Source: Bisporella sp. PMI_857
Taxonomy: Eukaryota; Ascomycota; Leotiomycetes; Helotiales; Helotiaceae
DNA: 64,000 nucleotides
Assembly (NCBI GenBank): GCA_021307315.1
Contig: JAJSPD010000005.1
Location: 1-64,000 of the forward strand
Direction: 5' to 3'
In this document: positions 11,941 through 22,852 of the stretch, piece after piece
How positions within the stretch are numbered: position 1 is the stretch's first letter
How the letters are laid out: each line of letters starts with the position of its first letter
Program-made: the position numbers and the translations under genes
The notes under the pieces: model-generated
The model's database searches: none
Seen by the model: only the letters and a program-made list of their open reading frames with translations
Told to the model about the DNA's origin: nothing

Positions 11941-12216
11941 CAACAATTACCTAGTTGATTTCAAGATCGATGAACAACCATCCAGTTGGTTCTAACATTA
12001 CGTGACCAATAAGAAGAAGAAACCAACAATTACCTGCTTGATTCCAAGATATATGAAAAAATCACCAGTTGGTTTTAACATTACGTGAATAAAAAGAAGA
12101 AGAAGCCAACAATTACTTGGTTGATTCCAAGTTCGATGAACAGTTATCTAGTTGGTTCTAACATTACATGACCAATAATAAATAGAAACCAATAATTACC
12201 CGGTTGGTTCCAATAG
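11941..12216. repeat. 83-bp tandem repeat, three full units and a partial fourth
   Basis: Units begin at 11941, 12024, 12107 and 12190, each opening with CAAYAATTACY (CAACAATTAC in the first three) and spaced exactly 83 bases. Each full unit also contains GTTGGTTYTAACATTACRTG and a GAAGAAGA-like A/G tract. The fourth copy breaks off after about 27 bases. There is no open frame through the array. Units differ by scattered substitutions, so the duplication is not recent. Confidence 0.85.
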
Positions 12217-12465
12217 CAAGCATATGCATAACATCCTCAGCGGCTACCTCCACAGCTAGTCGAGGTGTTATATACAACCTTGTATACAAGTCGTTGAAAA
12301 TCTAGTGCATCGATCTGTGTCCACTTCCCGCATATGGTCCACCTTCAGTAAATTTATGCGCTATACAAACCTATGAAATGAACTGTTAGAATTGCGCAAT
12401 GACAATCTAAGTTTAGGCTAGGACAGCGGCGCCTACAGTAACAGTAACAAAAATCAAATGCGAGT

Positions 12466-13344
12466 TCACAAACCCAACGGGACCAAAAATAAGCCCACCA
12501 TCCAGACTGCCCACAGCTTCCAGCTCAATTTATTTCCCTCCCAACTCCGGTCCCAAAGCAGACTTCTTATCATTCCTGCACCCGCCGCCCAAGCTAACCA
12601 CCCCCACGACCCCCAGAACCAGCAGACCACAGCCGTCCAGCCAGGAACGCCAAGTACCACCACGGCCCTTGCCATCTTATCGCCTATCAACAAGGGCAAT
12701 GTTAATCGTCCCACAGCTCTGTCGCCCTTGACGTCGCGAAAGTCCTGTGTGTGGACAGTGGTAGTGATGGCACCCGTCAGTAACACTAGCCAGATGCGGG
12801 CCACTGTTGCATCGAAGACGGACCGTCCTGTGGCCACCTCGAGTGGACCAGCCAGAAAGCAAGCAAAACCTAAGCCGTTGAGAGCATTTTTCAGAAATGG
12901 GTCCGACGCCCCACCCCATTCATTGTACCAGAGGCACGACACGGCCTCAATCAGACATGGCGCGAGACCACCTGTCATCAGGGCTACGATAAGGACTACT
13001 GGGTACATAGAGTACGTTATCCGCGTGGCCTAGGCTGGGCTCAGCCGGCCAACGGGAAGGGGCCGCCAGGGCTTGTTCATCGCATCCTCGGCTATGGCAG
13101 CGGGGTGGCGCTGGTTGTGCAGATTGAAGAGGAAAAGGTTATTCCAGGACCAAAGAATCATGGCCGGTATAGAACTAAACATTTGCATAGGTGAGACGGA
13201 GGGACCCATGGAAAGTCGGGCAGCCTGCAAGGAGTTCAAGGCGCCGAAGACAGAGCCCAGGACGACAATATCTTTCAAGTTGTTGCTGGTGAAAAGATAG
13301 GCTGTATAGGCGTGGTAAAGCATATCTTCAATAGGTATAAACAT
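12466..13344 (-). pseudogene. UbiA-family prenyltransferase/terpene-cyclase-like gene with one in-frame stop
   Basis: One continuous frame on the minus strand would encode about 292 residues, but codon 105 is TAG at 13030-13032. Both halves are clearly one protein. The first half ends with NQRHPAAIAEDAMNKPWRPL and PVGRLSPA, the first acidic motif region and the NKPWRP signature of a fungal UbiA family. The second half has TTTVHTQDFRDVKGDRAVGR, the second acidic motif. Several hydrophobic membrane spans follow. The residue at the stop is probably Gln (SPA-Q-A), so a single C-to-T change explains the break. Relatives include membrane prenyltransferases and UbiA-type terpene cyclases. Alternatives are a sequencing error or stop readthrough; I see no intron that removes the codon. 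Confidence 0.8.
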
Positions 13345-13464
13345 TGTAATAATTTATGAGCCTCAGACTTCTAGAAATTGCCGTTTAATTGCATTTTAAA
13401 GAGCGTTGGGCCGACATTCTTTTATTATACTGGTTTAATCATCCACGCTTATTCAAACCCTACA

Positions 13465-13932
13465 CAGTGTGTATAATGAGTTGAGTTGAGTTGAGTTTAG
13501 AGGTTAACTCAACTCAACTCAATATAAATATACGTAACTCAAACTCAACTCAATATAACTTGAGTTAACTCGAGTTAACTCAATACTAGGCTTAATTAGG
13601 CATAGTTCTTAGCAAAACTGTATTAGTAATCGAAGCTTAGCTACAGTAAGTCACGTGTACTTCAAAAACAAGCGTGACACTTAATAAAAATACTTTTAAA
13701 ACTATAATATGTTTTAAAAGCTGAAGTATTTTAATATAAAATTTTTTATATACAAGTTTATAATTTGATCAATTCTTTAAAATAAAATTTATAATTTAAC
13801 TTATATAGCTGATTTTATTATATTGAGTCATTTGAGTTGAGTTGAGTTTAGAAGTAAACTCAAACTCAACTCAACTCAACTCAAAAATAATTCAATATAA
13901 ATTGAGTTGTTGAGTTTTCTTTAGACACACTG
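13465..13932. mobile_element. Non-autonomous hAT-like element (468 bp) with 8-bp target-site duplication
   Basis: The element starts CAGTGTGTATAATGA and, read from the other end, CAGTGTGTCTAAAGA (13 of 15 identical terminal bases). It is flanked on both sides by the identical 8-mer ACCCTACA (13457-13464 and 13933-13940). An 8-bp duplication and CAG-type ends are the hallmark of the hAT superfamily. Inside each end are arrays of GAGTT/AACTC pentamers forming palindromes, which look like subterminal transposase-binding repeats. The core is strongly AT-rich and has no open frame, so it must depend on a transposase elsewhere. Confidence 0.85.
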
Positions 13933-14330
13933 ACCCTACACCAACTTCTATATAACATAAACAAACCAGCAGATCTTATTTTTGTTTAATTACCCATAGC
14001 GTAACAGTATCCACATGCAAGCACCTGCAGATGAAATTAGTTGTTGGATAATTGCTCAAATATGGCAAGGTAAGCTGGGGCATGTTTCTAATTGTTGGTA
14101 CGGATGTCGTCCGTCCCTGTCCCCGACCTTTTACGAATCTTCATCGTTATCCTCATCCTCATTCTCTTTGGCCTTGTGTCTCTCCAGCCTTGCACTTCCG
14201 TCTTATCTTCCTTTAACGGCCACTATTCTGTCTGAAGCATATAATACTGGCCAGACCTGTCTCCGACTTGCAAAAAGCAATATTGCTGGTAGTTCTTAGA
14301 ACATACCTTTGCCCAACTTCGAACTAGACA

Positions 14331-15643
14331 ATGGCACTTCCCTTAGGCGCAATCCAGGTCGTCGTGGTGTCCTTACTCATCTTCCCCTTCTCAATCATCT
14401 CGCTCGTGCTTCGGCTATGGTCGAAGCGTATCCAGAAGTCGCCATATGCCTTCCACGACTATATGGCCATCGTAGCCATCGTTTTGACTGCCGGTGCGGT
14501 TTCTGTCTTCCTTGCAGGTGAGTACCAGACGAAATAGAAAGAAGTTAAGAAGATGAAAATGGGGAGTATAAGATACATAGAGTAGACCGCCTCTCCATTC
14601 AAATCAATCTTCAAATGCATACTCGCAAATTGGATTACTAATACAGAAATCCAGCCGCCTTCGCTGCTGGCCTAGGAGTCCATCTCCAAGCTCTCCTGAC
14701 AACTAATCCCGAGAAATTCGCGCTGCATCTAAAGGTTTGTGCCACTTGCCTCACCTCGGTGTGCGAGTACTGCCGACGGAAACGTTTTTTTTTGGGGGGG
14801 GGGGGGGGGGTTAATGAAAAAACACTAATAAAAGCGCAGGTCTTCGTACCGGCACAGTTACTCTGGGCCGCCGCTAACACAAGCGTCAAGTTCTCCATCC
14901 TGTCGCTATACACTGTGATCTTCCCCAACCGAAGATTCAGCTACGTCTGCTACGGCACCATGGCCGTGACCGGAGCTTATTTCACCATGGTAGTGCTTGA
15001 GGGTTTTTTGCTCTGCCGACCCGTTCAATACAACTGGGACAAGTCCATCGCTGGCGATTGCAAGGGCGAAAACCCGGCCTACCTGGTGGCAGGCATCACC
15101 AACCTTATCATTGACGCCTTTATTGTGACCTTGCCTATGCCAATGCTGCTTGGCCTACAGATGTCACTGTCCAAAAAGTTGAAAGTGACAGCCATGTTCA
15201 GTCTTGGCGCACTTATTTGCATCTTTTCTCTTCTGCGTGTTCTCTGGCTCCAGAGCTGGGACCTAGCCGATATGACGTACACCGTGGCCCCAGGTGCCAT
15301 CTACTCTGTGCTGGAGCCGTCGCTAGGGGTGGTTAATGCCAACTTGCCGGCCATCATGCCGGCTGTACACATGCTGTTGGGCCTCCGCAGGAACGGTGGT
15401 GGCAGTAAGGGCAGCACGCGAATTAATAAGGGATTGTATATAAGCCACGACAACAAGCTACCATCATCCATCAAGGGAGCCATGCAGGATCGCCCCGACG
15501 GCTTTGAGTGCCTGAATGACAACGTTCCACTAACCGTTATTTCCGCTGGCGACGCCCGAGAAAGATGTGGTCTCGGCGGAGATCTCGATGAGGAGAGGAG
15601 CATTGCTATCAGTTGCGGGTGGACAGTTGATAGGTCTCTTTAA
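14331..15643 (+). CDS. Fungal rhodopsin-like (PTH11-related) seven-helix membrane protein
   Basis: Three exons, 14331-14517, 14655-14734 and 14840-15643, give 356 residues in frame. Seven hydrophobic spans are visible, with family landmarks LRLWSKRIQKSPYAFHDYMA after helix 1, LLCRPVQYNWD after helix 3 or 4, and an Asp/Pro-rich helix FIVTLPMPMLL. The C-terminal roughly 90 residues are polar and cytoplasmic. This domain is found in fungal GPCR-like proteins of unknown ligand, often near secondary-metabolism or host-interaction genes. No CFEM cysteine domain precedes it. The second intron (14735-14839) contains a run of 9 T followed by 17 G. The start is the Met of MALPLGAIQVVVV. Confidence 0.82.
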
Positions 15644-16229
15644 CACATATAAATAAGTAGCTATTTAGCTCCACAAGTTAAACAAGAAATCATATCTTCC
15701 CGCGATTTTCTGGCGGATATCGAGCTAACTATATTATACTTGCTACTATATAAACGTCTATAAACTAAACTTAGGATCCGGAGGGTTTAGAGGTCAAAGA
15801 CGGATAGATATAAGGGCGTCATGTGGCTAGGCGACCAGAGCCGGGTGTGTGACAATTTTTGTGTTAAACTTTATTTTGCACCTTTAATAATTTAATAACT
15901 ACCAATACAATTGATAAAGCTTTATCTGATCTTTATTTTACTGTATACAATCAATACAGAATTATGGATTATGATTGCAAAGTGCAACATCAAAGTCCCC
16001 CAAAAATTGTTAGTAAAGCCAAAATTGAATTGCTGATTTACTAACGCCCTCACTGTGTGACGAGAAACCCGCTGTGTAGAGAAAAATAATATCATCCATG
16101 CTAGAATACAATTTCTCTTTATTCAGAATTATAGTAGAGCCCCTGTATTGTGCTTTTTCTAAAGAAGGGTAAATTTGGTAAAGAAGTTGTGAGCAAAATC
16201 AATATTTCTAATATATCTTTTATTTCTCT
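15644..16229. other. AT-rich intergenic, no gene seen
   Basis: Only short frames occur here. Stretches around 15840-16070 resemble repeat debris but I could not pair the ends convincingly. Confidence 0.4.
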
Positions 16230-17126
16230 ATGTTTAAAAGAAAATTTAGCGGAAAAGTGTGCACCATTCCCAGCTGGGTACCAGACTGGACAGATTGGAG
16301 GGCTCAGACCTTATTATTCATGTCAGCGGAGCCAGATGCTGAAGGCCGTAGCTTACGGCATTTCACCGCTGCAGGCGAGGACTCTACGACCTGCAATCCC
16401 ACTTTCTTTGGAAATGACAAAGACATGCTTCAACTGGAAGGCTATATTATTGACACAGTCCTTGATACCGGCCTAGTTCTTGAAAATTCCTGGAGGCCCC
16501 AAGATGCACTAAATTTCCTTTTGGATTCTGAGCTTGTCGCACAAGTCTAGAGTGAATACACTATCGTCGCGAACAAACGGAGTTGCGGTGAACCGATGGT
16601 GAACATTACTAGCAAGAAGACGTATGCCCAGACGGGAGAGCCGCTACTGCGGGCGTATTATGCTACACTTACCATGGACAGCCTATATTATTGGCATACA
16701 CCCAGAAGATTCGACTCTTTTCGCCGTTCGCGACGACTAAGGAATGCGTATTATAATTACCACGCTCTTACTCACATAATACGAGAGAACTCCGATATTC
16801 CTCTTTTCCTAAGAATTTCCATGAACAACATGCGGCTTTCTATCGCGATGAACCACCAAGTGAACGCAGAAATGTCTGTCAGCTTGAACAGGCAGTTGGT
16901 CCGAACATCAAAACATGGATATCTGGGAATTGTTACTGCAAGAGCGCAGGAAGGCGACAAAGTAGTCCTCTTGAGAGGAGCTAGAGTTCCATTTATTATT
17001 AGACCTATAATGAATGATGATCAGGTTGGACGAAGGTTCCACGTCATTGGTGACGGATATTTTCATGGCATCATGAGCGCCGAGGCTTGGAAGAGAGAGA
17101 ACTGCGAGAAGCTAGCCTTTGTCTAG
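16230..17126 (+). pseudogene. HET (heterokaryon incompatibility) protein remnant, C-terminal part with in-frame stop
   Basis: A single frame runs from about 16230 to 17126 and is broken once by TAG at 16548-16550. The upstream piece contains IPSWVPDWTDW, the usual motif just after a HET domain. The downstream piece ends with VIGDGYFHGIMSAEAWKREN, the usual C-terminal GDGYVHGIM-type motif of these proteins. The N-terminal HET domain is absent; upstream sequence is AT-rich without it. The stop lies in VAQV-stop-SEY, where TGG (Trp) to TAG would fit. HET proteins trigger cell death on fusion of unlike strains. This copy cannot do so as it stands. Confidence 0.75.
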
Positions 17127-19130
17127 TCAGTGTGAAACGTAGCGGAAAGATGCAGCGTGAGTCTTCAGCGATACATTGGATTAAAGCAAGTATAATGCAC
17201 TCGCCCGGGACGATCTGCGATTTCCTACTTCATCAATCAGCATGGCAAGGCTGAAAACTGAGGTTGCAAAGCTAACACGGTGCGCGGCAATACTTCGGGC
17301 ACAGCCACAGCTAGGAACACGACGGCTCCAATCGTGGTGGCATCACTTGAGGTTCTTACTTCTCTAGTCTCTAGTATGCTACGAGAGAGGTGCCGACCCG
17401 CTCCGGCCAGAATCTTTGTAGAGTGGCCTCGTCCGACAGATCCAGCTGACCTGGCGAGGGCTAGTAAAATTGGAGATGTAATGACCTGGTGTCCCGCTCC
17501 TCTGCCGCGAGCATGCTTTTTCCGGCTCGCAGGGACTTCTGTGTCGGGCAGGAAAGGCCAGACAGAGCGCAGCCACAAGGTTGTCAGCCACAAACTTGGC
17601 AGTATGCTATGTAGGTTAAATAACATCTTTCAGAGACCTCGGAAACGTTCACGCTAACCAGGATAGTTATTCAGGTTGCTCCGCGGTACCAATCCACGTG
17701 GCGACCTTGCTTGACTTTACGCACCACAACAATCACAAGGCCGATTATGATTCCCTAGCATTGCTGCGGGATCCTGGGGGTCGGATATAGGCCATTCATA
17801 GTTTTGACAGTTGTACAAGCTTGATGGTAGAGCTATAGTGAAGGAATCTACTTTATACCATGAGAAGAGGCTCTCTGCAAATCGGCGCAATTGCCACAAT
17901 GCGAACATAATTTACTAGGTAGAAAGGTTTTCAATATTAAAAAGCGGTTATAAGGTACAATTAAAACGTAGACCATTAGCGTCCCCACTATTTCTTTTGT
18001 CGAGGTCGTTAAGCGGGATCCGTAAACCCATACTACCCTACATTTTCTTTTACTGTTGTATTAAACGAAATACGCTAAACTCGATTTTACTTAAAATGGG
18101 GCTTTTTAAACAAATATTACTAGAAAATATAGGTAAATATATACTAAAACAATCAGATTTAATTAGATTTATTAAACTTAAATAAATCAAGGGGGGGTTT
18201 TTTTTTTAAATTGTTATCTAATATAAGTTTTGTATGGCTTTTGGAACAATCTCTACATTACGCGAAATCGCAAACGCAATTTTATTAAGTCTAGCGTCGG
18301 TGAAATAAAAGCGTCATGCTGTGATTTTGATGTGTTAGCGCTAATGGTCTACCTTTTAAGCGTACCCGAATATAGCATACAACTTTATATAGAACCATGG
18401 TAGCTATCGAGGGTGCGTACGTTGCGTGAAGTCAAAGTACCGCTCATTTTTCTCGGCACACAAGGAGAGATGTTATATAAACCATTATTATTTTCTCTCC
18501 GACCTGTTGAGAGAAATCGCTCTCTGAGGCTTTTTGTTGACCAAGAAAGTGACGGTCCCATTTGTGGGCGCAAATTATAGTGATTACGTGGAGAGGGATT
18601 GCTTTTATGAGATAAGAAGCGGCTAGTTCTGGACCAGTCGTGTTCCACGTGCTATCTGTAGGTGCCATTTATGACTGAGGAGTCCTGGAGTCTCCGTGTT
18701 AGAGTTACAAGAAGAATATCGCAGATCTGGTTTTAAGTACCAGCTGCAGCTGAAAAGTATGAAGCTAAGTTGGTTCGAAGGCACGGTGGAACATGCGCCA
18801 AGATCGATAAAGTTTTTTTCATTTGGCTAAATAATATACATCTTGATAAGTCTACACCGCTCAACAAGGCTCATGATAACTAGAAGCCTGACAGACTAGA
18901 TAATTCTTTCGTTCCTGAAGCTAAATATCTTTGGATCCGATACTTACCACCCCACTGGACTAAATGAAGTATGGAGGCTTCAAGTGGCCTAATCCTGGAG
19001 ATAGCAAGCCACGCAGTTAGATCATTTACCACAGGCATGGCGATGGGAGAAGAACCGGCTAGTGGGCGTTTGCCGGGCGAGTTGCTAGTTGATAGCCAGT
19101 GTTCGAGCCGGTACCTAGGGACTCATTTTG
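17127..19130. other. AT-rich intergenic, no gene seen
   Basis: Overlapping frames at 17237-17657 on both strands have no family character. From about 17930 to 18240 the sequence is very AT-rich, including a short G tract followed by T's near 18190-18208. Confidence 0.45.
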
Positions 19131-19454
19131 TCAACGACGCGTTTTAGCGCTGGGGGTGGCGAAGAGCTTGCAGACCCCGGACTCGAAGGTGTAGTTCACG
19201 CACTGCGAGTTGCTGTGGCAGCTCGCAAGGCACGCGGCGAGGGAATTAGCTTTTGGCGTGGCGACAGGGGTTGGGTTCCCTTCGGGCTGCATATTCTTGG
19301 GGGAACCGCGCGTTCCGTACCACCTTGAGTCCCAATTTCTGGTAACCCCGAGTCTAAGTCCAGAAGGTTGAACCTTCTGACCAGGGACAGGGGCAGCCTC
19401 GCTAATGCTCCATAGGGTAACAATAGTGGCCAGGAGAGTGCCAAAGACCTTCAT
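19131..19454 (-). CDS. Small secreted protein with a PAN/Apple-like cysteine segment
   Basis: A single exon encodes 107 residues. It begins with a classic signal peptide (MKVFGTLLATIVTLWSISEA, cleavage probably after SEA, before APVP). A low-complexity linker follows, then SLAACLASCHSNSQCVNYTF and GVCKLF near the end. The spacing of four Cys and the pattern C-x3-C-x6-C-x9-C resemble half of a PAN/Apple fold as found in short fungal secreted proteins that bind carbohydrate or protein. It is probably extracellular. It could be an effector-like or wall-associated protein; nothing in the neighbourhood tells which. Confidence 0.65.
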   Translation of the reverse strand: MKVFGTLLATIVTLWSISEAAPVPGQKVQPSGLRLGVTRNWDSRWYGTRGSPKNMQPEGNPTPVATPKANSLAACLASCHSNSQCVNYTFESGVCKLFATPSAKTRR

Positions 19455-21319
19455 GTTTGAAGAGCTTTCTGAGTATTGCAGATTTGCTAGAACGAAGTGG
19501 AACGAGAGAGAACGTGGTTTGGGAAAGGTAGAGAAAGTGATTCGATATAGAGAGCTGGAGTTGTATATAATGTCAAAACAAAGAATTGAAAGGTTTGGTT
19601 TCCAGGAAACGATGTGGTATAAAGATCTTTTGGTTTGTATGATGCTAAAGAAAAGACCCGATAGCTTGGTTGCGGGGAAAGATAGATTAAATATATCGAT
19701 AATAAATGCGTTTGACCGAATAACATTATTCTAACACCGTATTCGTAGCCAATCACAGCCGTTGACCCGGAAGATAGGGTGGCTGTAGCTGGGGGGCTGT
19801 GGGTTAGGGTGTGGCTGTAAGAAATCCTTAAACTTGACGGTTGAGCTTTTCGCAACAAGTATCGTACCGGGAAAGAACTAGACCGTCGGCCTCGCTACAC
19901 TATCAGGGTTACTAGTAGGAAATAGGCGAAAGAACCTATTGGAATACGTAGCAAGGTGGCTAGTGGAGCCGGGAGCTAAGACACTTCAGCACGCTCCTTG
20001 CGTGGCGCCTACACTTCTGTGCCTGCAGGAAGCCGCCATCTCACGAATCCATATCTAGCAGGATCATATGGCATCAGGGAGCCATTCAGCGATCTCCGGA
20101 GCTGTATTTAAGGATCACCGAACCTTGTTTAAGGAGGCGTTTAAACCCGCCCAAGGAGATCGTAACTATAGAATCTAAATCCACAGAACTATTACATACG
20201 GCCTGAAACCAGGTGTTGACTAAATCGTGAAGCTAAATTGGTAAGTCAGGGACGCCATCACTGCTTCACAGGACTTTGAGTCTGTATTGATACTACGCTC
20301 CAAACCTCACAGACTTGGAGTTTAGTTCTATTGGTCTTTTCTACTCTACCGCAATACGGCAACTACTCACAGGTATTTATTTTATGGAGCTATGTATAAT
20401 CGGGCTATCCTTCCTCGAGTGGGATCTAAATAGTAAAGCTGCATCCACTGTGCAAGCATAATTATAATATTTGTCACGATACTGACCGCACCTTCCATTA
20501 CAATTCAAATCATGACTTTTGGCTATTAAGGGAGGTCGCCTCAGCAGTCTTTCGAAGCCAAAAGCTTTGCTCGGATCAAGGAGTTTTGTAAGCTTACTAT
20601 AACTAAAAACAAGGATTCACGCTTGGAGATATTTCTAGATTTCATTGAGAGACGTAAAATACTATTGGGCGATGAATATACCGCATATAAGGAGGTTTGA
20701 AGGCTCGAGGCGCACCTTGCCCCAAATTCACTGAAGTGAATGTTAAATATTTGAATTAAAATTGTGTTGAAACATGAAAAAAAGTCGACTCCGACTTTTC
20801 CCAGCGGAGTCCAGAAAATATTTTACACTTTGTTTAAATGATGCAGTTTGATCAATTATAGTACAGAGCATATGCTCAATACCCTCGGTATTGAGATACT
20901 TATACCATCAATATCAAGGCTGATCTCTTTTGCGCGGGGCTGAAACCTATTTTTACACAAAGTTTAATCACGTTCTGTAGATAAGGACCACAGGATTATA
21001 GGCATTTTATTCAAGAATATCGCACGCTTTCGTCCAGGAGAAAGGGGTGACTTGGCCTCCACAGCCGCTCCGGGCCTATAGTTGCTGATTAAAGTCTTGT
21101 CTTGCCTGGGTAGCATTACTACAAAACTTAACGTGGAAAACCAACCAAGGAATTCCCCGGAGGGGAAAAAAAGAAATAAACTTAAATTTGGAGAGAATCA
21201 GCAGCGTCGGCGCGCGGGCGGGTTAACTTTACACACCCTTCCCCGCCCCCCAACCCAAAAAAAAGTTCTTCGGGAAGGCTCGCTCGTTAGATAAGAGTTT
21301 AATTCAGCCATTTACTGTC
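19455..21319. other. Intergenic, possible repeat debris
   Basis: No gene is recognised. A stop-free stretch of about 55 codons at roughly 20530-20699 (plus) ends GDEYTAYKEV but has no known family and no start codon, so I treat it as debris. Confidence 0.4.
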
Positions 21320-21438
21320 ACATACGACCATAGACTGAGGAGAACTGGGCATCCCGTCCGCTCTGCCATACATAAGCCTCAGATCGGTAGACTAGTAGTT
21401 GGGTGGGTGACCACCAGCGAATCCCTACTGTTGTATGT
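21320..21438 (+). rRNA. 5S ribosomal RNA gene
   Basis: The 119-nt sequence opens ACATACGACCATAG and closes GTTGTATGT; the ends pair as helix I. It contains the internal control region typical of ascomycete 5S genes, including AAGCCTCAGATCGG (A box region) and GGGTGGGTGACCACCAGCGA (C box region). Helix II/III segments such as GACTGAGG are matched downstream by CCTCAG. Downstream T-rich runs (TTTTGC, then a 10-T tract near 21451-21460) would terminate RNA polymerase III. It stands alone, as in Pezizomycotina where 5S genes are scattered rather than inside rDNA. Confidence 0.93.
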
Positions 21439-21450
21439 TTTGCACCTTTC

Positions 21451-21460
21451 TTTTTTTTTT
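21451..21460 (+). terminator. Poly-T tract downstream of the 5S gene
   Basis: A run of 10 T on the sense strand, just after TTTTGCACC, fits RNA polymerase III termination. The shorter TTTT immediately at the 3' end may already suffice. Confidence 0.55.
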
Positions 21461-22852
21461 GGGCGGGGTAGCTTTCGGCGGCCCACTTGGCGAGCTCTCG
21501 TCCGAACATGCTTTTATGTGTATGCTACTGGGGTAAAACAGGGTAATCTCTATTGTCCTACTGAGGTTCAAGATATGTGCCCCTTAAAAGACACGAGGCA
21601 ACTTTTATTAAACGTTTTAACTCGAGATCGGCTTTTTTCCCTTTGCTATAATTGTCTTACGAGAGATATGTGGTCTCTATCTGAAGATTAACTGTAGCGG
21701 GCTGTATACATCGCCATGTATATGAATTATTACGTGATGCTAGGCTATTTGAGAAAAGACTAGGAACAGAGTAATAATAATTAGCCACTATAAAGTAACC
21801 TGATGGTCCGGTAGAAGCTAAGGAATATTTGCGTTTTCTTTTGCAATTTGTTCGCTACAAATAAGCCATGTAGTTTACCATTGGGAGAAATAATGGACTC
21901 TGAGTGGATCCCGCTCCAGCGGCTCTTGAGCGCCTGGGACAGAGGGCCCTGGGGTGTGTTATGGCTCCTGGGACCTCACACCATTGTTATTCCGTCAGCC
22001 GCTGTTGCGGGGGATTTGCTTAAAGTAACAAAGCTTTTGGCTAATTACAAAGCGTATTTCAAGTTAAACATGGTGAAAATTGATTGATTTTTTTGTTGTA
22101 ATTATTTTATATTTAACACGCATCAACCCCACACACAACCTTAACATCTCAAACACAACATCAGCGCACAACTCAACTCACTCCCATAACCTCTCTCCCA
22201 CCTCGCAAGGCCATCCCAAACAGTATCCTCCCGGTCTCCACGATCCCCCCATCCAAATCATTCCACCCATTCCAATAGGCTTCCCTCCTCCCGACGCCGA
22301 AGGAAACTTGTAAATAAGCAGCATCCTCCCATCCTCCCATCCTTCCGAAATCCTCTTCCCCGCAACACCCCCGCATTGAGGCTTTCTTCACTTTGCATTT
22401 CCTTTCTTTCCGACCATGTGCGCTCTACCTATTGAGGCGCGGTCGCGCGGCTCCTTTGATCCTGTGGTCCCACATCTCCTGAGTGTCCGGGCCGAAGAGA
22501 CTTGGTTTATGTTTGTGAGGCTCCTCCGTAAGCTACGGCCGTATAACCTTGAGCGATGGGGGGGTAGGAGGGGAGGGAAGGGATGTCGATGAAGTTGGGT
22601 GCGAGGTCAGGGTACGTCGATTAGAATGGAGGAAGGAATTTGGTTGCGAGGAGCAGCAGTTGAGTGAAAAAGACTTTTTGCATAGTTGGTAATCAAATGG
22701 TATTCCCCCGGCCGAGTCTCCAGAAACATCGGCCTTTTTCCCTTCCAGAACTTTGAAACGCCTACGCGGGCGAACCTATTCATAATATACAGAAATATTA
22801 ACACCCATTATACTGCCACATGGGCCGAATTGATCATTAAAAATCCCGTTCA
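21461..22852. other. Intergenic, no gene seen
   Basis: Short frames such as 22080-22313 (Pro/His/Asn-rich) lack family character. C-rich/G-rich strand asymmetry and a CATCCTCC-type direct repeat occur near 22320-22345. Confidence 0.45.

Noticed and set aside
15840..16070. Possible inverted-repeat element with GACAATTTTTG and CAAAAATTGTT
   Set aside because: The similarity covers only about 11 bases, the flanks do not match and no target duplication is seen.
17237..17657. Overlapping open frames of 125-129 codons on both strands
   Set aside because: No family motif, no signal peptide and high Arg/Ser/Pro content on both strands; looks like chance openness of a GC-rich patch.
20529..20699. 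Stop-free stretch of about 55 codons ending GDEYTAYKEV
   Set aside because: No start codon, no family, and flanked by stops; probably repeat debris.
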